Shown here in pieces: positions 8,737 through 18,095 of a DNA stretch of 56,291 nt; the stretch's first letter is position 1, and every line of letters starts with the position of its first letter. The stretch is from Acidobacteriota bacterium (GTDB taxonomy: Bacteria; Acidobacteriota; Terriglobia; Bryobacterales; Bryobacteraceae), in contig JAFLBB010000029.1 of NCBI GenBank assembly GCA_017304135.1, positions 1 to 56,291 of the forward strand. Direction: 5' to 3'. The notes beneath the pieces were generated by a model that had not been told where the DNA came from, searched no databases, and saw only the letters and a program-made list of their open reading frames with translations. The translations under genes and the position numbers were made by a program.

Positions 8737-9168
8737 ATGACGAAAGCCTTCCGCCACGGGCAGATTGTGAAGCTGATCCAGCGGGGGCGCGTGCATACGC
8801 AGGAGGAGTTGGCGCGGGGGCTGGCGGAGTTGGGCATTCAGACGACGCAGGCGACGCTGTCGCGCGATATTCAGGAGTTGGGGATCGCGAAGACGGCGGA
8901 TGGGTATACGCAGTTGGGCGCGGCGGCGCGGGGACCGGATTTCGCGACGGTGGCGGCGGAGTTTTTGCAGGATGTGCGGGTGGCGCAGAATCTGATGGTG
9001 TTGAAGACGTCGCCGGGGAATGCAAATGCGCTGGCGGTGGCGCTGGACCGGGCCGATTGGAGCGAGGTGGTGGGGACGATTGCGGGCGACGACACGATTC
9101 TGGTGGTGGCGCCGGACAACGAGACGGCGGTGAGATTACGCGGCAGGCTGATGGAGTACTTACGATGA
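8737..9168 (+). CDS. argR: Arginine repressor
   Basis: 143 residues. The N-terminal winged helix (about 1-70) contains [20 protein letters not shown] and SRDIQELGI, the usual ArgR DNA-reading region. The C-terminal domain (about 78-143) carries [12 protein letters not shown], the conserved arginine-binding and hexamer-forming motif. With arginine bound, ArgR proteins repress arginine synthesis genes at ARG boxes, and one such site is seen before argF. Being the last arginine gene of the cluster, it would be autoregulated with it. Its stop overlaps the start of the next gene by 4 bases (ATGA). Confidence 0.95.
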   Translation: MTKAFRHGQIVKLIQRGRVHTQEELARGLAELGIQTTQATLSRDIQELGIAKTADGYTQLGAAARGPDFATVAAEFLQDVRVAQNLMVLKTSPGNANALAVALDRADWSEVVGTIAGDDTILVVAPDNETAVRLRGRLMEYLR

Positions 9169-9605
9169 GTTACGATGCACTGGAATCGCAGGCGAATTTA
9201 GAGCGATTTATCGGGGAGTTTGAGGCGGGCACTTACCCGCTGGCGCAGTGGAAGCACCGCGACCATGTGATTATGGCGTCGTGGTATTTACTGCACCTGA
9301 CGCGGTATGAGGCGACGCCGACGATCCGGGCGGGGATTCAGCGGTATAACCTGGCGCAGGGCGGGCAGAATACGGCGACGAGCGGGTATCACGAGACGCT
9401 GACGGTGTTTTGGGTGCATGTGCTGGCCAAGGCGCTGGAGTCAGCGAAGGGGGATGTGCTGACGCGGGTGCGGGCGATGGCGGCGGAGTTTGGGGGGAAG
9501 GCGGAGTTGTGGAAGGAGTATTACGGGTTTGATTTGTTGACGAGCGTGGAGGCGCGGTATGAGTGGGTGGAGCCGGATTTGAAGGGGTTGCCGGAGTTGG
9601 AGTAG
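9165..9605 (+). CDS. Unknown protein translationally coupled to argR
   Basis: 146 residues from ATG 9165, which overlaps the argR stop as ATGA. No family is recognised. The protein has no signal peptide or membrane segment, is rich in aromatic residues, and appears mainly helical. Striking clustered polar residues are [16 protein letters not shown] (about residues 25-40) and [11 protein letters not shown] (about 72-82); the repeated histidines with Glu and Asp could form a metal or ligand site. That is inference. Position at the end of the arginine operon suggests co-expression with argininosuccinate and fumarate chemistry, but gives no function. It is a genuine gene by codon use and coupling. 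Confidence 0.8.
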   Translation: MSYDALESQANLERFIGEFEAGTYPLAQWKHRDHVIMASWYLLHLTRYEATPTIRAGIQRYNLAQGGQNTATSGYHETLTVFWVHVLAKALESAKGDVLTRVRAMAAEFGGKAELWKEYYGFDLLTSVEARYEWVEPDLKGLPELE

Positions 9606-9622
9606 GGGAGGCCATTGCCCAC

Positions 9623-10423
9623 CTATGGGGCAGGCGGCGCTCCCTGGGACGCGTTGGGCTTTGCCTGGTTGTTGCTCGTCCCCTGGCGAGAGGATAAGAA
9701 TTGATTCAAATCAAATCCAGAGTACATTGGATCCTCTCGCCAGTCATATGCCGGCAGTCCTAACCTACCATCCAGGCGATCGAGGCACTCTCGGAACTCC
9801 AGCCTTGGAAACATCGCTTGCTGGCGATCCGGCAGTCGGCCGTAAGCGTGCTCATACTCGTTCACAACATCCCGCAAAAATCCTCTCCAGTAAGGGTAAA
9901 GAAAGCCTAAGCTCCGCAACTGATGATCATCGCACTGAATGAGCGAAAGCGCCTGGTAGAAGCCCATTACGCGGGACAAGGCCCGCACATCATCGAGAGC
10001 AATCTCCCCGACGGGAGGGATCGCCTGGGCCTGAGTTCTTGGGAGGAGGCGGCCAAGAAATCGTTCCCTGAACTGCTGCCCCTGATTGGGATCAGTGTAC
10101 CAACGAGTACGAACTTGCCAGGCAGTAGCCCTGGCGTCCCGCATCAGCGTCTCCTCAAATCTGAGGAAGGCGTTGACAGCTTGTTGGTTGAACTCGCGAC
10201 GATCTCGCTCCCGGTCAGCTTCACGTTCTGTAAAAAAGGCAATGGCGGCCAGCACTAGTGCGAGAGCGCTGAAAAGTGAGGTCGTTAGGCCAAATGCGTC
10301 TCCAAATTGGCCGGCCTCATTCCATTTCCCCTTGAACGCAGTGTGCAAGGCCAGACCGAACAGCGTATAGAGGACGATCACGGCCGCGACGAGCAGCAAT
10401 GGATTTCGAGTGAGGCGAGACAC
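9623..10423 (-). CDS. Hypothetical two-helix membrane protein in an AT-richer islet
   Basis: 266 residues. Two transmembrane segments lie near residues 8-30 and 43-64, followed by a charged linker (TEREADRERDRREFNQQ) and a soluble C-terminal domain of about 190 residues. This resembles uncharacterised bacterial proteins with two helices and a cytosolic coiled region often seen near defence or stress loci, but no specific domain is recognised. Base composition and codon use are less GC-rich than the flanking genes, suggesting a later acquisition. It converges on the argR-coupled gene with 17 bases between stops. Confidence 0.65.
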   Translation of the reverse strand: MSRLTRNPLLLVAAVIVLYTLFGLALHTAFKGKWNEAGQFGDAFGLTTSLFSALALVLAAIAFFTEREADRERDRREFNQQAVNAFLRFEETLMRDARATAWQVRTRWYTDPNQGQQFRERFLGRLLPRTQAQAIPPVGEIALDDVRALSRVMGFYQALSLIQCDDHQLRSLGFLYPYWRGFLRDVVNEYEHAYGRLPDRQQAMFPRLEFRECLDRLDGRLGLPAYDWREDPMYSGFDLNQFLSSRQGTSNNQAKPNASQGAPPAP

Positions 10424-10545
10424 TTGACTCCGATTCTCCGAATTGAATACGTTACCACATTGCCCAGATTCTTGGTCCGCGCTGTCCAGCGGTTGCTTTC
10501 ATTAAATTTCGATATAGGCGGGATGCGGACCCTAGGCGAGGTACT

Positions 10546-10558
10546 CATACGGCGTATG
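10546..10558. repeat. Short palindrome CATACG-G-CGTATG
   Basis: A perfect inverted repeat with 6-base arms and a one-base centre lies between the gamma-glutamyltransferase stop (10587) and the start of the membrane-protein gene (10423). It could be an operator for the latter, or a small hairpin after the former. No T run follows. Confidence 0.3.
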
Positions 10559-10586
10559 GTGCGGTATCGTTGCCATTCACTTGAGT

Positions 10587-12281
<1,695 letters not shown>

Positions 12282-12305
12282 GGGGGAGATTGTATCGCGG
12301 TGTGG

Positions 12306-13724
12306 TTAGCGGGCAGGGGCGGCGGGGGCTTTGAGGGATTCGAGGATGCGGCGCTGGTAGTCGCGGGCGGCGGCGAGGATGGCGGCCTGATTGAGGGTTT
12401 GGGGGATGCGGGCGCGGAGAAGCCAGCGGCCGTTGACCATGACATCGGAGACGTCGGTGGTTTTCAGCGCGTAGGCGAGTTGCGAGTAAGCGTTGTAGAG
12501 GGGGATGGCGTGGGGGGTGTTGGCGCGGACGAAGATGAGGTCGGCGCGTTTGCCGGGCTCGAGCGAGCCGATGAGCTTGTCCATGCCGAGGGCGCGGGCG
12601 CCGTCGATGGTGGCCATTTCGAGAGCCTTTTGGGCGGAGAGAGCTTGGGGGTCGTTGGTGGAGACCTTGGCGAGCTTGGCGGCGAGGTCCATCTCTTCAA
12701 ACAGGGAGAAGTCGTTGTTGGAGCCGGCGGGGCCGTCGGGGCCGAGGCCGACGGGGATGCCGAGGGCGAGCATCTTCATGACGGGGGCGACGCCGGAGGC
12801 GAGCTTCATGTTGGAGGACGGGCAGTGGGCGATGCCGGTGCCTCGGCGTTGGAGGATGGCAAGGTCGGCGTCGTCGAGCCAGACGCCGTGGGCGGCGACG
12901 GTGCGGCCGGTGAGGACGCCGAGTTCCTCAAGGACGGCGGTGGGCGACTTGGCGCGCTGGGCGTGGATGTCGTCGTTTTCGCGCCTGGTTTCGGAGAGGT
13001 GGATGAGGAGGGGGGCGTTGTAGCGGTCGGCGAGGGCGCGGCAGTTTCGGAGCGTTTCGTCTGAATTGGTGTAGAGGGCGTGAGGGGCGACGGCGGGAAC
13101 GATGAGGGGATCGGTGGCGAAGCGTTTGAAGAAGGCTTCGGTGCGGGTGAGGGCGTCGGCGGGGGTTTTGGCGTCGGGGACGGGGAAGCCGATGATGGTT
13201 TGGCCGAGGACGCCGCGCATGCCGGCGGCTTTGGTGGCTTCGGCGATCACCTCTTCGAAGTAGTACATGTCGGTGAAGGTGGTGGTGCCGCCGAGGATCA
13301 TTTCGAGGGCGGCGAGTTGCGTGCCGGCGCGGACGAAGTCGGGCGTCACGTTACGGGCTTCGGCGGGGAAGATGAATTTTTCGAGCCACTCTTGCAGGCG
13401 CATGTCGTCGGCGATGCCGCGGAAGAGGGACATGGGCGCGTGGGTGTGAGTGTTGATGAGGCCGGGGAGGAGGATGGCGTCGGGGCGGTGGAGGGTTTGT
13501 TTGGGGGTGAAGCGCTTGAGGAGTTCGGCGCGGGGGCCGACGGCGAGGATGGCATCGCCTTTGATGGCGACGGCGCCATTTTCGAGGATGGCGCGGGAGG
13601 GGTCCATGGGGAGGACCCAGCGGGCGGAGAGGAGCCAGTCGGCGGGCTCGGCGGCGGAAAGGGCGAGGGCGGCGGAGAGCGCGAGCGCGGCGCGGAGGAT
13701 GAGATTACGCAAGGAAGTCGTCAT
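12306..13724 (-). CDS. Exported amidohydrolase of the MTA/SAH deaminase type
   Basis: 472 residues from the start at 13724, which gives a clean signal peptide (MTTSLRNLILRAALALSAA, cut near LSAAEP). An upstream ATG at 13940 would run through cdd in another frame and is rejected. Metal and catalytic motifs match methylthioadenosine/S-adenosylhomocysteine deaminases: NTHTHAPMSLFRG, LQEWLEKFIFPAE, HLSETRREN, AAHGVWLDDADL, GIAHCPSSNMKLASG and GLGPDGPAGSNND (usually GTDGAAS). These enzymes deaminate the adenine ring. Export is unusual for that activity. It overlaps cdd by 20 bases, tying it to nucleoside salvage. Other cytosine-deaminase or chlorohydrolase-like substrates are possible. Confidence 0.88.
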   Translation of the reverse strand: MTTSLRNLILRAALALSAALALSAAEPADWLLSARWVLPMDPSRAILENGAVAIKGDAILAVGPRAELLKRFTPKQTLHRPDAILLPGLINTHTHAPMSLFRGIADDMRLQEWLEKFIFPAEARNVTPDFVRAGTQLAALEMILGGTTTFTDMYYFEEVIAEATKAAGMRGVLGQTIIGFPVPDAKTPADALTRTEAFFKRFATDPLIVPAVAPHALYTNSDETLRNCRALADRYNAPLLIHLSETRRENDDIHAQRAKSPTAVLEELGVLTGRTVAAHGVWLDDADLAILQRRGTGIAHCPSSNMKLASGVAPVMKMLALGIPVGLGPDGPAGSNNDFSLFEEMDLAAKLAKVSTNDPQALSAQKALEMATIDGARALGMDKLIGSLEPGKRADLIFVRANTPHAIPLYNAYSQLAYALKTTDVSDVMVNGRWLLRARIPQTLNQAAILAAARDYQRRILESLKAPAAPAR

Positions 13725-14106
13725 GGAAGGGGTAGGGGAAGAGTTCGGAGAGTTGAAAGACTTTGGATTCGCCGCGGGGGTTGCAGAGGATGATTTCGAG
13801 TTCGCGGCAGTGGTCGCGGAGGACCTGGCGGCACGCGCCGCACGGAGGGGTGAGTTGGGGCGAGTCGGCAGCGACGGCGATGCGGCGGAAGCGGCGGACG
13901 CCCATGCTGATGGCCTTGAAGAGGGCTGTACGTTCGGCACAGATGGTGAGGCCGTAGGAGGCGCTTTCGATGTTGCAGCCGGTGTGGATGCGGCCGTGTT
14001 CGTCTTCGAGGGCGGCGCCGACGAGGAATTTGGAGTAGGGGGCGTGGGCGCGCTGGCGGGCTTCGAGGGCGGCGGCGATGAGGTCGGCTTGGGTGGGGTT
14101 GGTCAT
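13705..14106 (-). CDS. cdd: Cytidine deaminase
   Basis: 133 residues, the length of the small tetrameric class. It deaminates cytidine and deoxycytidine to uridine and deoxyuridine in pyrimidine salvage. The zinc site is complete: C-A-E in LTICAERTALFKA and the pair of cysteines in PPCGACRQVL. The substrate-binding start HAPYSKFLVGAAL and GCNIESASYG are canonical. The start overlaps the punA stop by 4 bases, and the 3' end overlaps the amidohydrolase start by 20 bases, so the three genes are translationally coupled. Confidence 0.96.
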   Translation of the reverse strand: MTNPTQADLIAAALEARQRAHAPYSKFLVGAALEDEHGRIHTGCNIESASYGLTICAERTALFKAISMGVRRFRRIAVAADSPQLTPPCGACRQVLRDHCRELEIILCNPRGESKVFQLSELFPYPFHDDFLA

Positions 14107-14912
14107 GCGGCGACCTCGGGGATGATGGCTTTCAGCAGGCGAACGAAGGTGTCGCGGACCTGGCGGCCGGTTTCGAGGACCTCTTCGTGGGAGAGCTTTT
14201 CGGTGGAGATGCCGGCGGCGAGGTTGGTGACGCAGGAGATGGCGAGGCAGCGGAGGCCCATGTGGTTGGCGGCGAGGACTTCAGGGACGGTGGACATGCC
14301 GACAAGGTCGGCGCCGAGGCGGGCGAAGGCGCGGATTTCGGCGGGGGTTTCGAAGTTGGGGCCTTTGAGAGCGAGGTAGACGCCCTGGTGGAGGGGGATG
14401 TTGAGGGCGGCGGCTTTGGCCAGGACGCGGGCGCGGAGGGCGGCGGAGTAGGCGTCGGTCATGTCGAAGAAGCGGGGGCCGAGGGAGTCGTCGTTGGGGC
14501 CGAGGCAGGGGTTTTCGGCCATGAGGTTGATGTGGTCGTTGATGAGGACGAGGGAGCCCTGGCCGTAGTCGGGGTGGAGGCCGCCGGCGGCGTTGGTGAG
14601 GATGAGGGTTTTGACGCCGAGCTTGCCGAGGACGCGGGTGCCGAAGACGACCTGTTGGGCGGAGTAGCCTTCGTAGAGGTGGACGCGGCCGCTCATGACG
14701 CAAATCGGAATATCGGTGACTGTCCCTATTAAAAGTTGGCCGGCGTGGCCGATGGCGGTGGAGACGGGCCAGCCGGGGATGTCGGAGTAGGGGATGGTGA
14801 CGGGGTTTTCGACCTCTTGGGCGAAGGCGCCGAGACCGGAGCCGAGAACGAGGGCGATTTGCGGGGTGAGCGGGGTGCGCTGGCGGATGGCGTCGAGGGC
14901 GGGCTGGTACAT
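14103..14912 (-). CDS. punA: Purine-nucleoside phosphorylase (PNP-I family)
   Basis: 269 residues, the usual size of the trimeric PNP-I type. It splits inosine and guanosine with phosphate into base and ribose-1-phosphate. Motifs seen: ALVLGSGLGAFA near the N-terminus (phosphate loop), GRVHLYEGY, TNAAGGLHPDY, ALKGPNFETPAEIR and the purine-site segment VGMSTVPEV. It is the first gene of the minus-strand run punA-cdd-amidohydrolase-ggt. An AT-richer stretch upstream (14913-14960) probably holds the promoter, but no convincing boxes were fixed. High confidence. Confidence 0.96.
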   Translation of the reverse strand: MYQPALDAIRQRTPLTPQIALVLGSGLGAFAQEVENPVTIPYSDIPGWPVSTAIGHAGQLLIGTVTDIPICVMSGRVHLYEGYSAQQVVFGTRVLGKLGVKTLILTNAAGGLHPDYGQGSLVLINDHINLMAENPCLGPNDDSLGPRFFDMTDAYSAALRARVLAKAAALNIPLHQGVYLALKGPNFETPAEIRAFARLGADLVGMSTVPEVLAANHMGLRCLAISCVTNLAAGISTEKLSHEEVLETGRQVRDTFVRLLKAIIPEVAA

Positions 14913-15040
14913 GGGGAAATAACCAGTTTAGATTGTGAGGCGTTAGAATAGAAGGAACGCCCAGGCAGGGAACAGAAACCCGTGAGCCAGGCGAGCCGTC
15001 TGACCATTTTACGTTCGCAGATCAGGGAGTTTGGTTTCCG

Positions 15041-17119
15041 ATGCAATTGTTGCGCTTTATTGTGATCGCCGGAGTGATGCCGTTGTGGATGTGGGGCGCG
15101 ACGGCGCGGTGGTTTGAACCCAACCGTGGGCAGTTTGCGGGCGATTCGTTGTTTGTGGCGCGGACGGCCGAGGCGACCGTGGAGGTGATGCGCGACGGCG
15201 TGCGTTACCGCAAGGGCGGCGAGACGCTGGGCCTGCAATGGGCGGGTTCGCGGGGCGCGGCGGCTGAGGGCGTGGGGGCGCTGGGTTCGAAGTCGCAGTA
15301 TTTCGTGGGCGCGCGGGAGCAGTGGAAGAAAGATGTGCCGCACTTTGCGAAGGTGCGGGCGGCGGGTGTGTATGACGGCGTGGATGCCGTCTACTACTGG
15401 CAGGACGGGCGGTTTGAATTTGATTTCTTGGTTGCGCCGGGCGCGGATGCGAAGCAGGTTCGCCTGAAGGTGGACGGTGCGCGCGGGCTGCGGCTGGTGG
15501 ATGGCGAACTGGTGGCGCGGATGAGCGAGGGCGAGATTCGCGTGAAGCGTCCGGTGGCGTATCAGACGATCGCCGGCGTGCGGCGCGTGGTGGATGTGCG
15601 GTATGCGCTGCGGGGCGGCGAGGCGCGGCTGGAAGTGGGCCGGTATGACCGTGGTCAGGAACTGGTGGTGGACCCGGTGGTGTTTGGCGGCTACTTCGGC
15701 GGCGATGTGCTGGATGGGGCGACGGCGACGGCGGTGGATGCGCGGGGGCACGTTTGGGTGTCCGGCTATGCGAATACGACGGTGGCGGTGACGCCGCCGC
15801 TGGCACCGGTGCAGGACCTTCCGAACGGGCAGCGCGACGCTTTTTTGGCGAAGTTTGAACCGCAGGCCGACGGGACGATGAAGCTGGCCTACTACACGTT
15901 TTTCGGCGGCACGGGCAACGATGATGTGACGAAGATGGTGTTGGGGCGCGACGGGTTCATTTACTTGGCGGGGACGACGGAGTCACTTGATTTTCCGGGC
16001 GCGGGCAATGCACTGCCGAAAGTGACGACGACGGACACGACGCTGGTGACTTCGAACATGGATGCGTTCGTGGTGGTGCTGCGGCCGGAGGATGCCAACG
16101 GCGAGCAGGTTTGGTACAGCCAGACCTATGGCGGGATTGCGAAGGATGTGGCGAGCGCTCTGGCGGTGGACAACGCTGGCAACATTTACGTGGGAGGCTA
16201 CACGACATCGCAGGCGCTGCCGGGGATTACAGCGGAGTCGCCGAGCAACTTGCAGGGCTCGGTGCGCGGCGGTTGGGAAGGTTGGCTGATCAAGGTGAAC
16301 CTGTTCACGTCGAACGCGCTGCAGTATGCGACGTTTCTGGGTGGCAACTCGACTGACGTGATTACGGGCATGGCGATTGCGCCGGACCAGACGCTGCTGG
16401 TGAGCGGCTACACGGCGTCGACGGATTTTCCGGTCACGGTGGACCAGGGCGAGAAGGCGCAGTATGCAATCGATGCGTTCGTGGTGCAGTTGGACACGAC
16501 GCGGACGGGGTTGGATGTGCTGCGGTTTGGACGGCTGGCGGGCGGCAGCGGTTTGGACGCGCCGCAGGATATGAAGGTGGATGCCGAGGGCGGCGTGTGG
16601 CTGACGGGCTATACGACGTCGACCGATTTCCCGGTGACGGCGACGGCGCACCGTGCTTCACCGGCGGGCGAGGCCGATGTGTTCCTGATGCGGTTTGACC
16701 TGAGCAAGCCGCTGGGCGAGCAGATCACTTACTCGACCTACTTGGGCGGGACGGGGACCGACATTGCGTATGGCATGGCGCTGGTTCCGGGCGGACGCGT
16801 GGCGCTGACGGGCTACACGCTGTCGACGGACTTTCCGCTGGTGGACTCGACGGCGACGGGCCGCGGGCAGGCGGTGGATGCGTTTGTGACGGTGATCGAT
16901 CCGGTGCGGCCCGAGGGCGCGGCGCTGGTGGTATCGCGGCCTGTGGGCGGCGGTTCGATTGACGTAGGCTATGGCGTGGCGGTGGGTCCGGATGGCGGGC
17001 TGTTCATCACGGGGCTGAGTAATTCGTCGGATTTGCCGGTGACGGATGGATCGAGCAAGGTGTCGGCGCGCGGGGCGGAGCAGAGTTTTTTGTTTAAGGT
17101 TACGGCGCCGGGGCAGTAG
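15041..17119 (+). CDS. Secreted SBBP-repeat beta-propeller protein
   Basis: 692 residues with a signal peptide (about 1-20, MQLLRFIVIAGVMPLWMWGA). The first 210 residues form the domain that often precedes SBBP repeats, opening with WFEPNRGQF and containing YDGVDAVYYW. The rest consists of about seven repeats of the form Y-T-x-F-G-G-T-x-x-D and D-x-x-G-x-x-x-[IV]-x-G-Y-T-x-S-x-D-F-P, as in GRDGFIYLAGTTESLDFP; this is the SBBP seven-bladed propeller family. Such proteins are extracellular and of unknown or adhesive/scaffold function, abundant in Acidobacteriota. No C-terminal sorting tag was recognised. It stands alone on the plus strand. Confidence 0.9.
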   Translation: MQLLRFIVIAGVMPLWMWGATARWFEPNRGQFAGDSLFVARTAEATVEVMRDGVRYRKGGETLGLQWAGSRGAAAEGVGALGSKSQYFVGAREQWKKDVPHFAKVRAAGVYDGVDAVYYWQDGRFEFDFLVAPGADAKQVRLKVDGARGLRLVDGELVARMSEGEIRVKRPVAYQTIAGVRRVVDVRYALRGGEARLEVGRYDRGQELVVDPVVFGGYFGGDVLDGATATAVDARGHVWVSGYANTTVAVTPPLAPVQDLPNGQRDAFLAKFEPQADGTMKLAYYTFFGGTGNDDVTKMVLGRDGFIYLAGTTESLDFPGAGNALPKVTTTDTTLVTSNMDAFVVVLRPEDANGEQVWYSQTYGGIAKDVASALAVDNAGNIYVGGYTTSQALPGITAESPSNLQGSVRGGWEGWLIKVNLFTSNALQYATFLGGNSTDVITGMAIAPDQTLLVSGYTASTDFPVTVDQGEKAQYAIDAFVVQLDTTRTGLDVLRFGRLAGGSGLDAPQDMKVDAEGGVWLTGYTTSTDFPVTATAHRASPAGEADVFLMRFDLSKPLGEQITYSTYLGGTGTDIAYGMALVPGGRVALTGYTLSTDFPLVDSTATGRGQAVDAFVTVIDPVRPEGAALVVSRPVGGGSIDVGYGVAVGPDGGLFITGLSNSSDLPVTDGSSKVSARGAEQSFLFKVTAPGQ

Positions 17120-17203
17120 GGGGAGGCCGACTCCCATAGCCCCGTCGTCCGGTTGCTCGTCGACATCTCGTCAGCCGAATTGAATTTCTGCGCACCAGAG
17201 AGA

Positions 17204-17881
17204 TCAATCACGCACAGTGTGCCCCTGCAGCGCTCGTGGATTCTCTGGGCAGCGGGTGTTAAGAATTGACATTACAACGTCCGGATCGCCCAACCCTGCA
17301 CGAATTTTGAGTACGCGACCATCTGCAAATTCAATCCGAAGAATTCCGGGCCTAGACGTGATGAGCCTAACACTCTCATAATTCTCCCGCAATTCGCTCT
17401 GAAACGGGGCCTGTGCAACAAAACCATTAGCCGTGAATCGGACGCTTGTACCGAAGACGTGGATCGAGTACAGGACTAGAAAAATAAACCCACCCCCACC
17501 CAAAGCCACAGGCAGCGGCCCACCTGCATAGGCGATCATGAGCAATGTCAGTACAGCAGAAAGCGCGACCATGATGATGGCGCTTGCCCGAATCGAGGCC
17601 GTGTAGCGCGCAATGTACTCTTGACCAGCACTGGCATCGACAGCAAGATTTTTTGATTCTCGCGCGGGGCGACTAAGTGCGCTCGCGAACGCCGTCAACA
17701 GACACAAAGAGCTAAGTGCTATGAAGAGTACCGCTAGCAAGCCGAACCACACAGACGGCAAATCCTCCGCCTCGGTTGCGGGCCTCAGAAACAACAGAGT
17801 GGTCCACACTGCACCTAGCCCCAAGCACACTCCCGTCAACGCCAATTTACTCGCGCTCGACAATCTATCCTTCGGTTTCAC
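17204..17881 (-). CDS. Four-helix membrane protein with a PH-like C-terminus, in an AT-richer islet
   Basis: 225 residues. Hydrophobic segments lie near residues 12-32, 44-66, 98-117 and 122-143, followed by a soluble stretch (about 145-215) that alternates beta strands (TSVRFTANGFVAQAPF, GILRIEFADGRVLKIRAG), as in bacterial PH-like domains. The function is unknown. Codon use is clearly less GC-rich than the neighbours, and the upstream region holds a broken gene remnant, so the islet is probably acquired. The start is set by the ATG at 17881; the gene converges on the SBBP gene. Confidence 0.65.
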   Translation of the reverse strand: MKPKDRLSSASKLALTGVCLGLGAVWTTLLFLRPATEAEDLPSVWFGLLAVLFIALSSLCLLTAFASALSRPARESKNLAVDASAGQEYIARYTASIRASAIIMVALSAVLTLLMIAYAGGPLPVALGGGGFIFLVLYSIHVFGTSVRFTANGFVAQAPFQSELRENYESVRLITSRPGILRIEFADGRVLKIRAGLGDPDVVMSILNTRCPENPRALQGHTVRD

Positions 17882-17937
17882 GAGTGCCTACTGGGGAACC
17901 TTATCGTCATCCACAAAGGGGGACCAAATCCTAGAGC

Positions 17938-18095
17938 CTACACTTTGTACTTCTTTGTAACATCAATCCATTCGGTGAGAAGGTCCAATGGGGCGCCATT
18001 CACTTTCCCAACCTCACCTAAACTGACGCATGACCTTGCCGCTCTTGTCGATCCGTTCCCAAAGCTGATCACCCTTCCTGACGGACGCGGTTCCG
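17938..18095 (-). pseudogene. Possible gene remnant downstream of the deoxyhypusine-synthase-like gene
   Basis: On the minus strand, the frame directly after the 18096 stop reads a protein-like stretch ending KGDQLWERIDKSGKVMRQFR and then a stop. A +1 shift continues as LGEVGKVNGAPLDLLTEWID and a few lysine-rich residues to TAG at 17938. Together they look like the C-terminal 50 or so codons of a lost gene, broken by one frameshift. The lower frame alone could also be read as a 44-residue ORF from a GTG. No family is recognised. The call rests on protein-like composition only. Confidence 0.3.
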
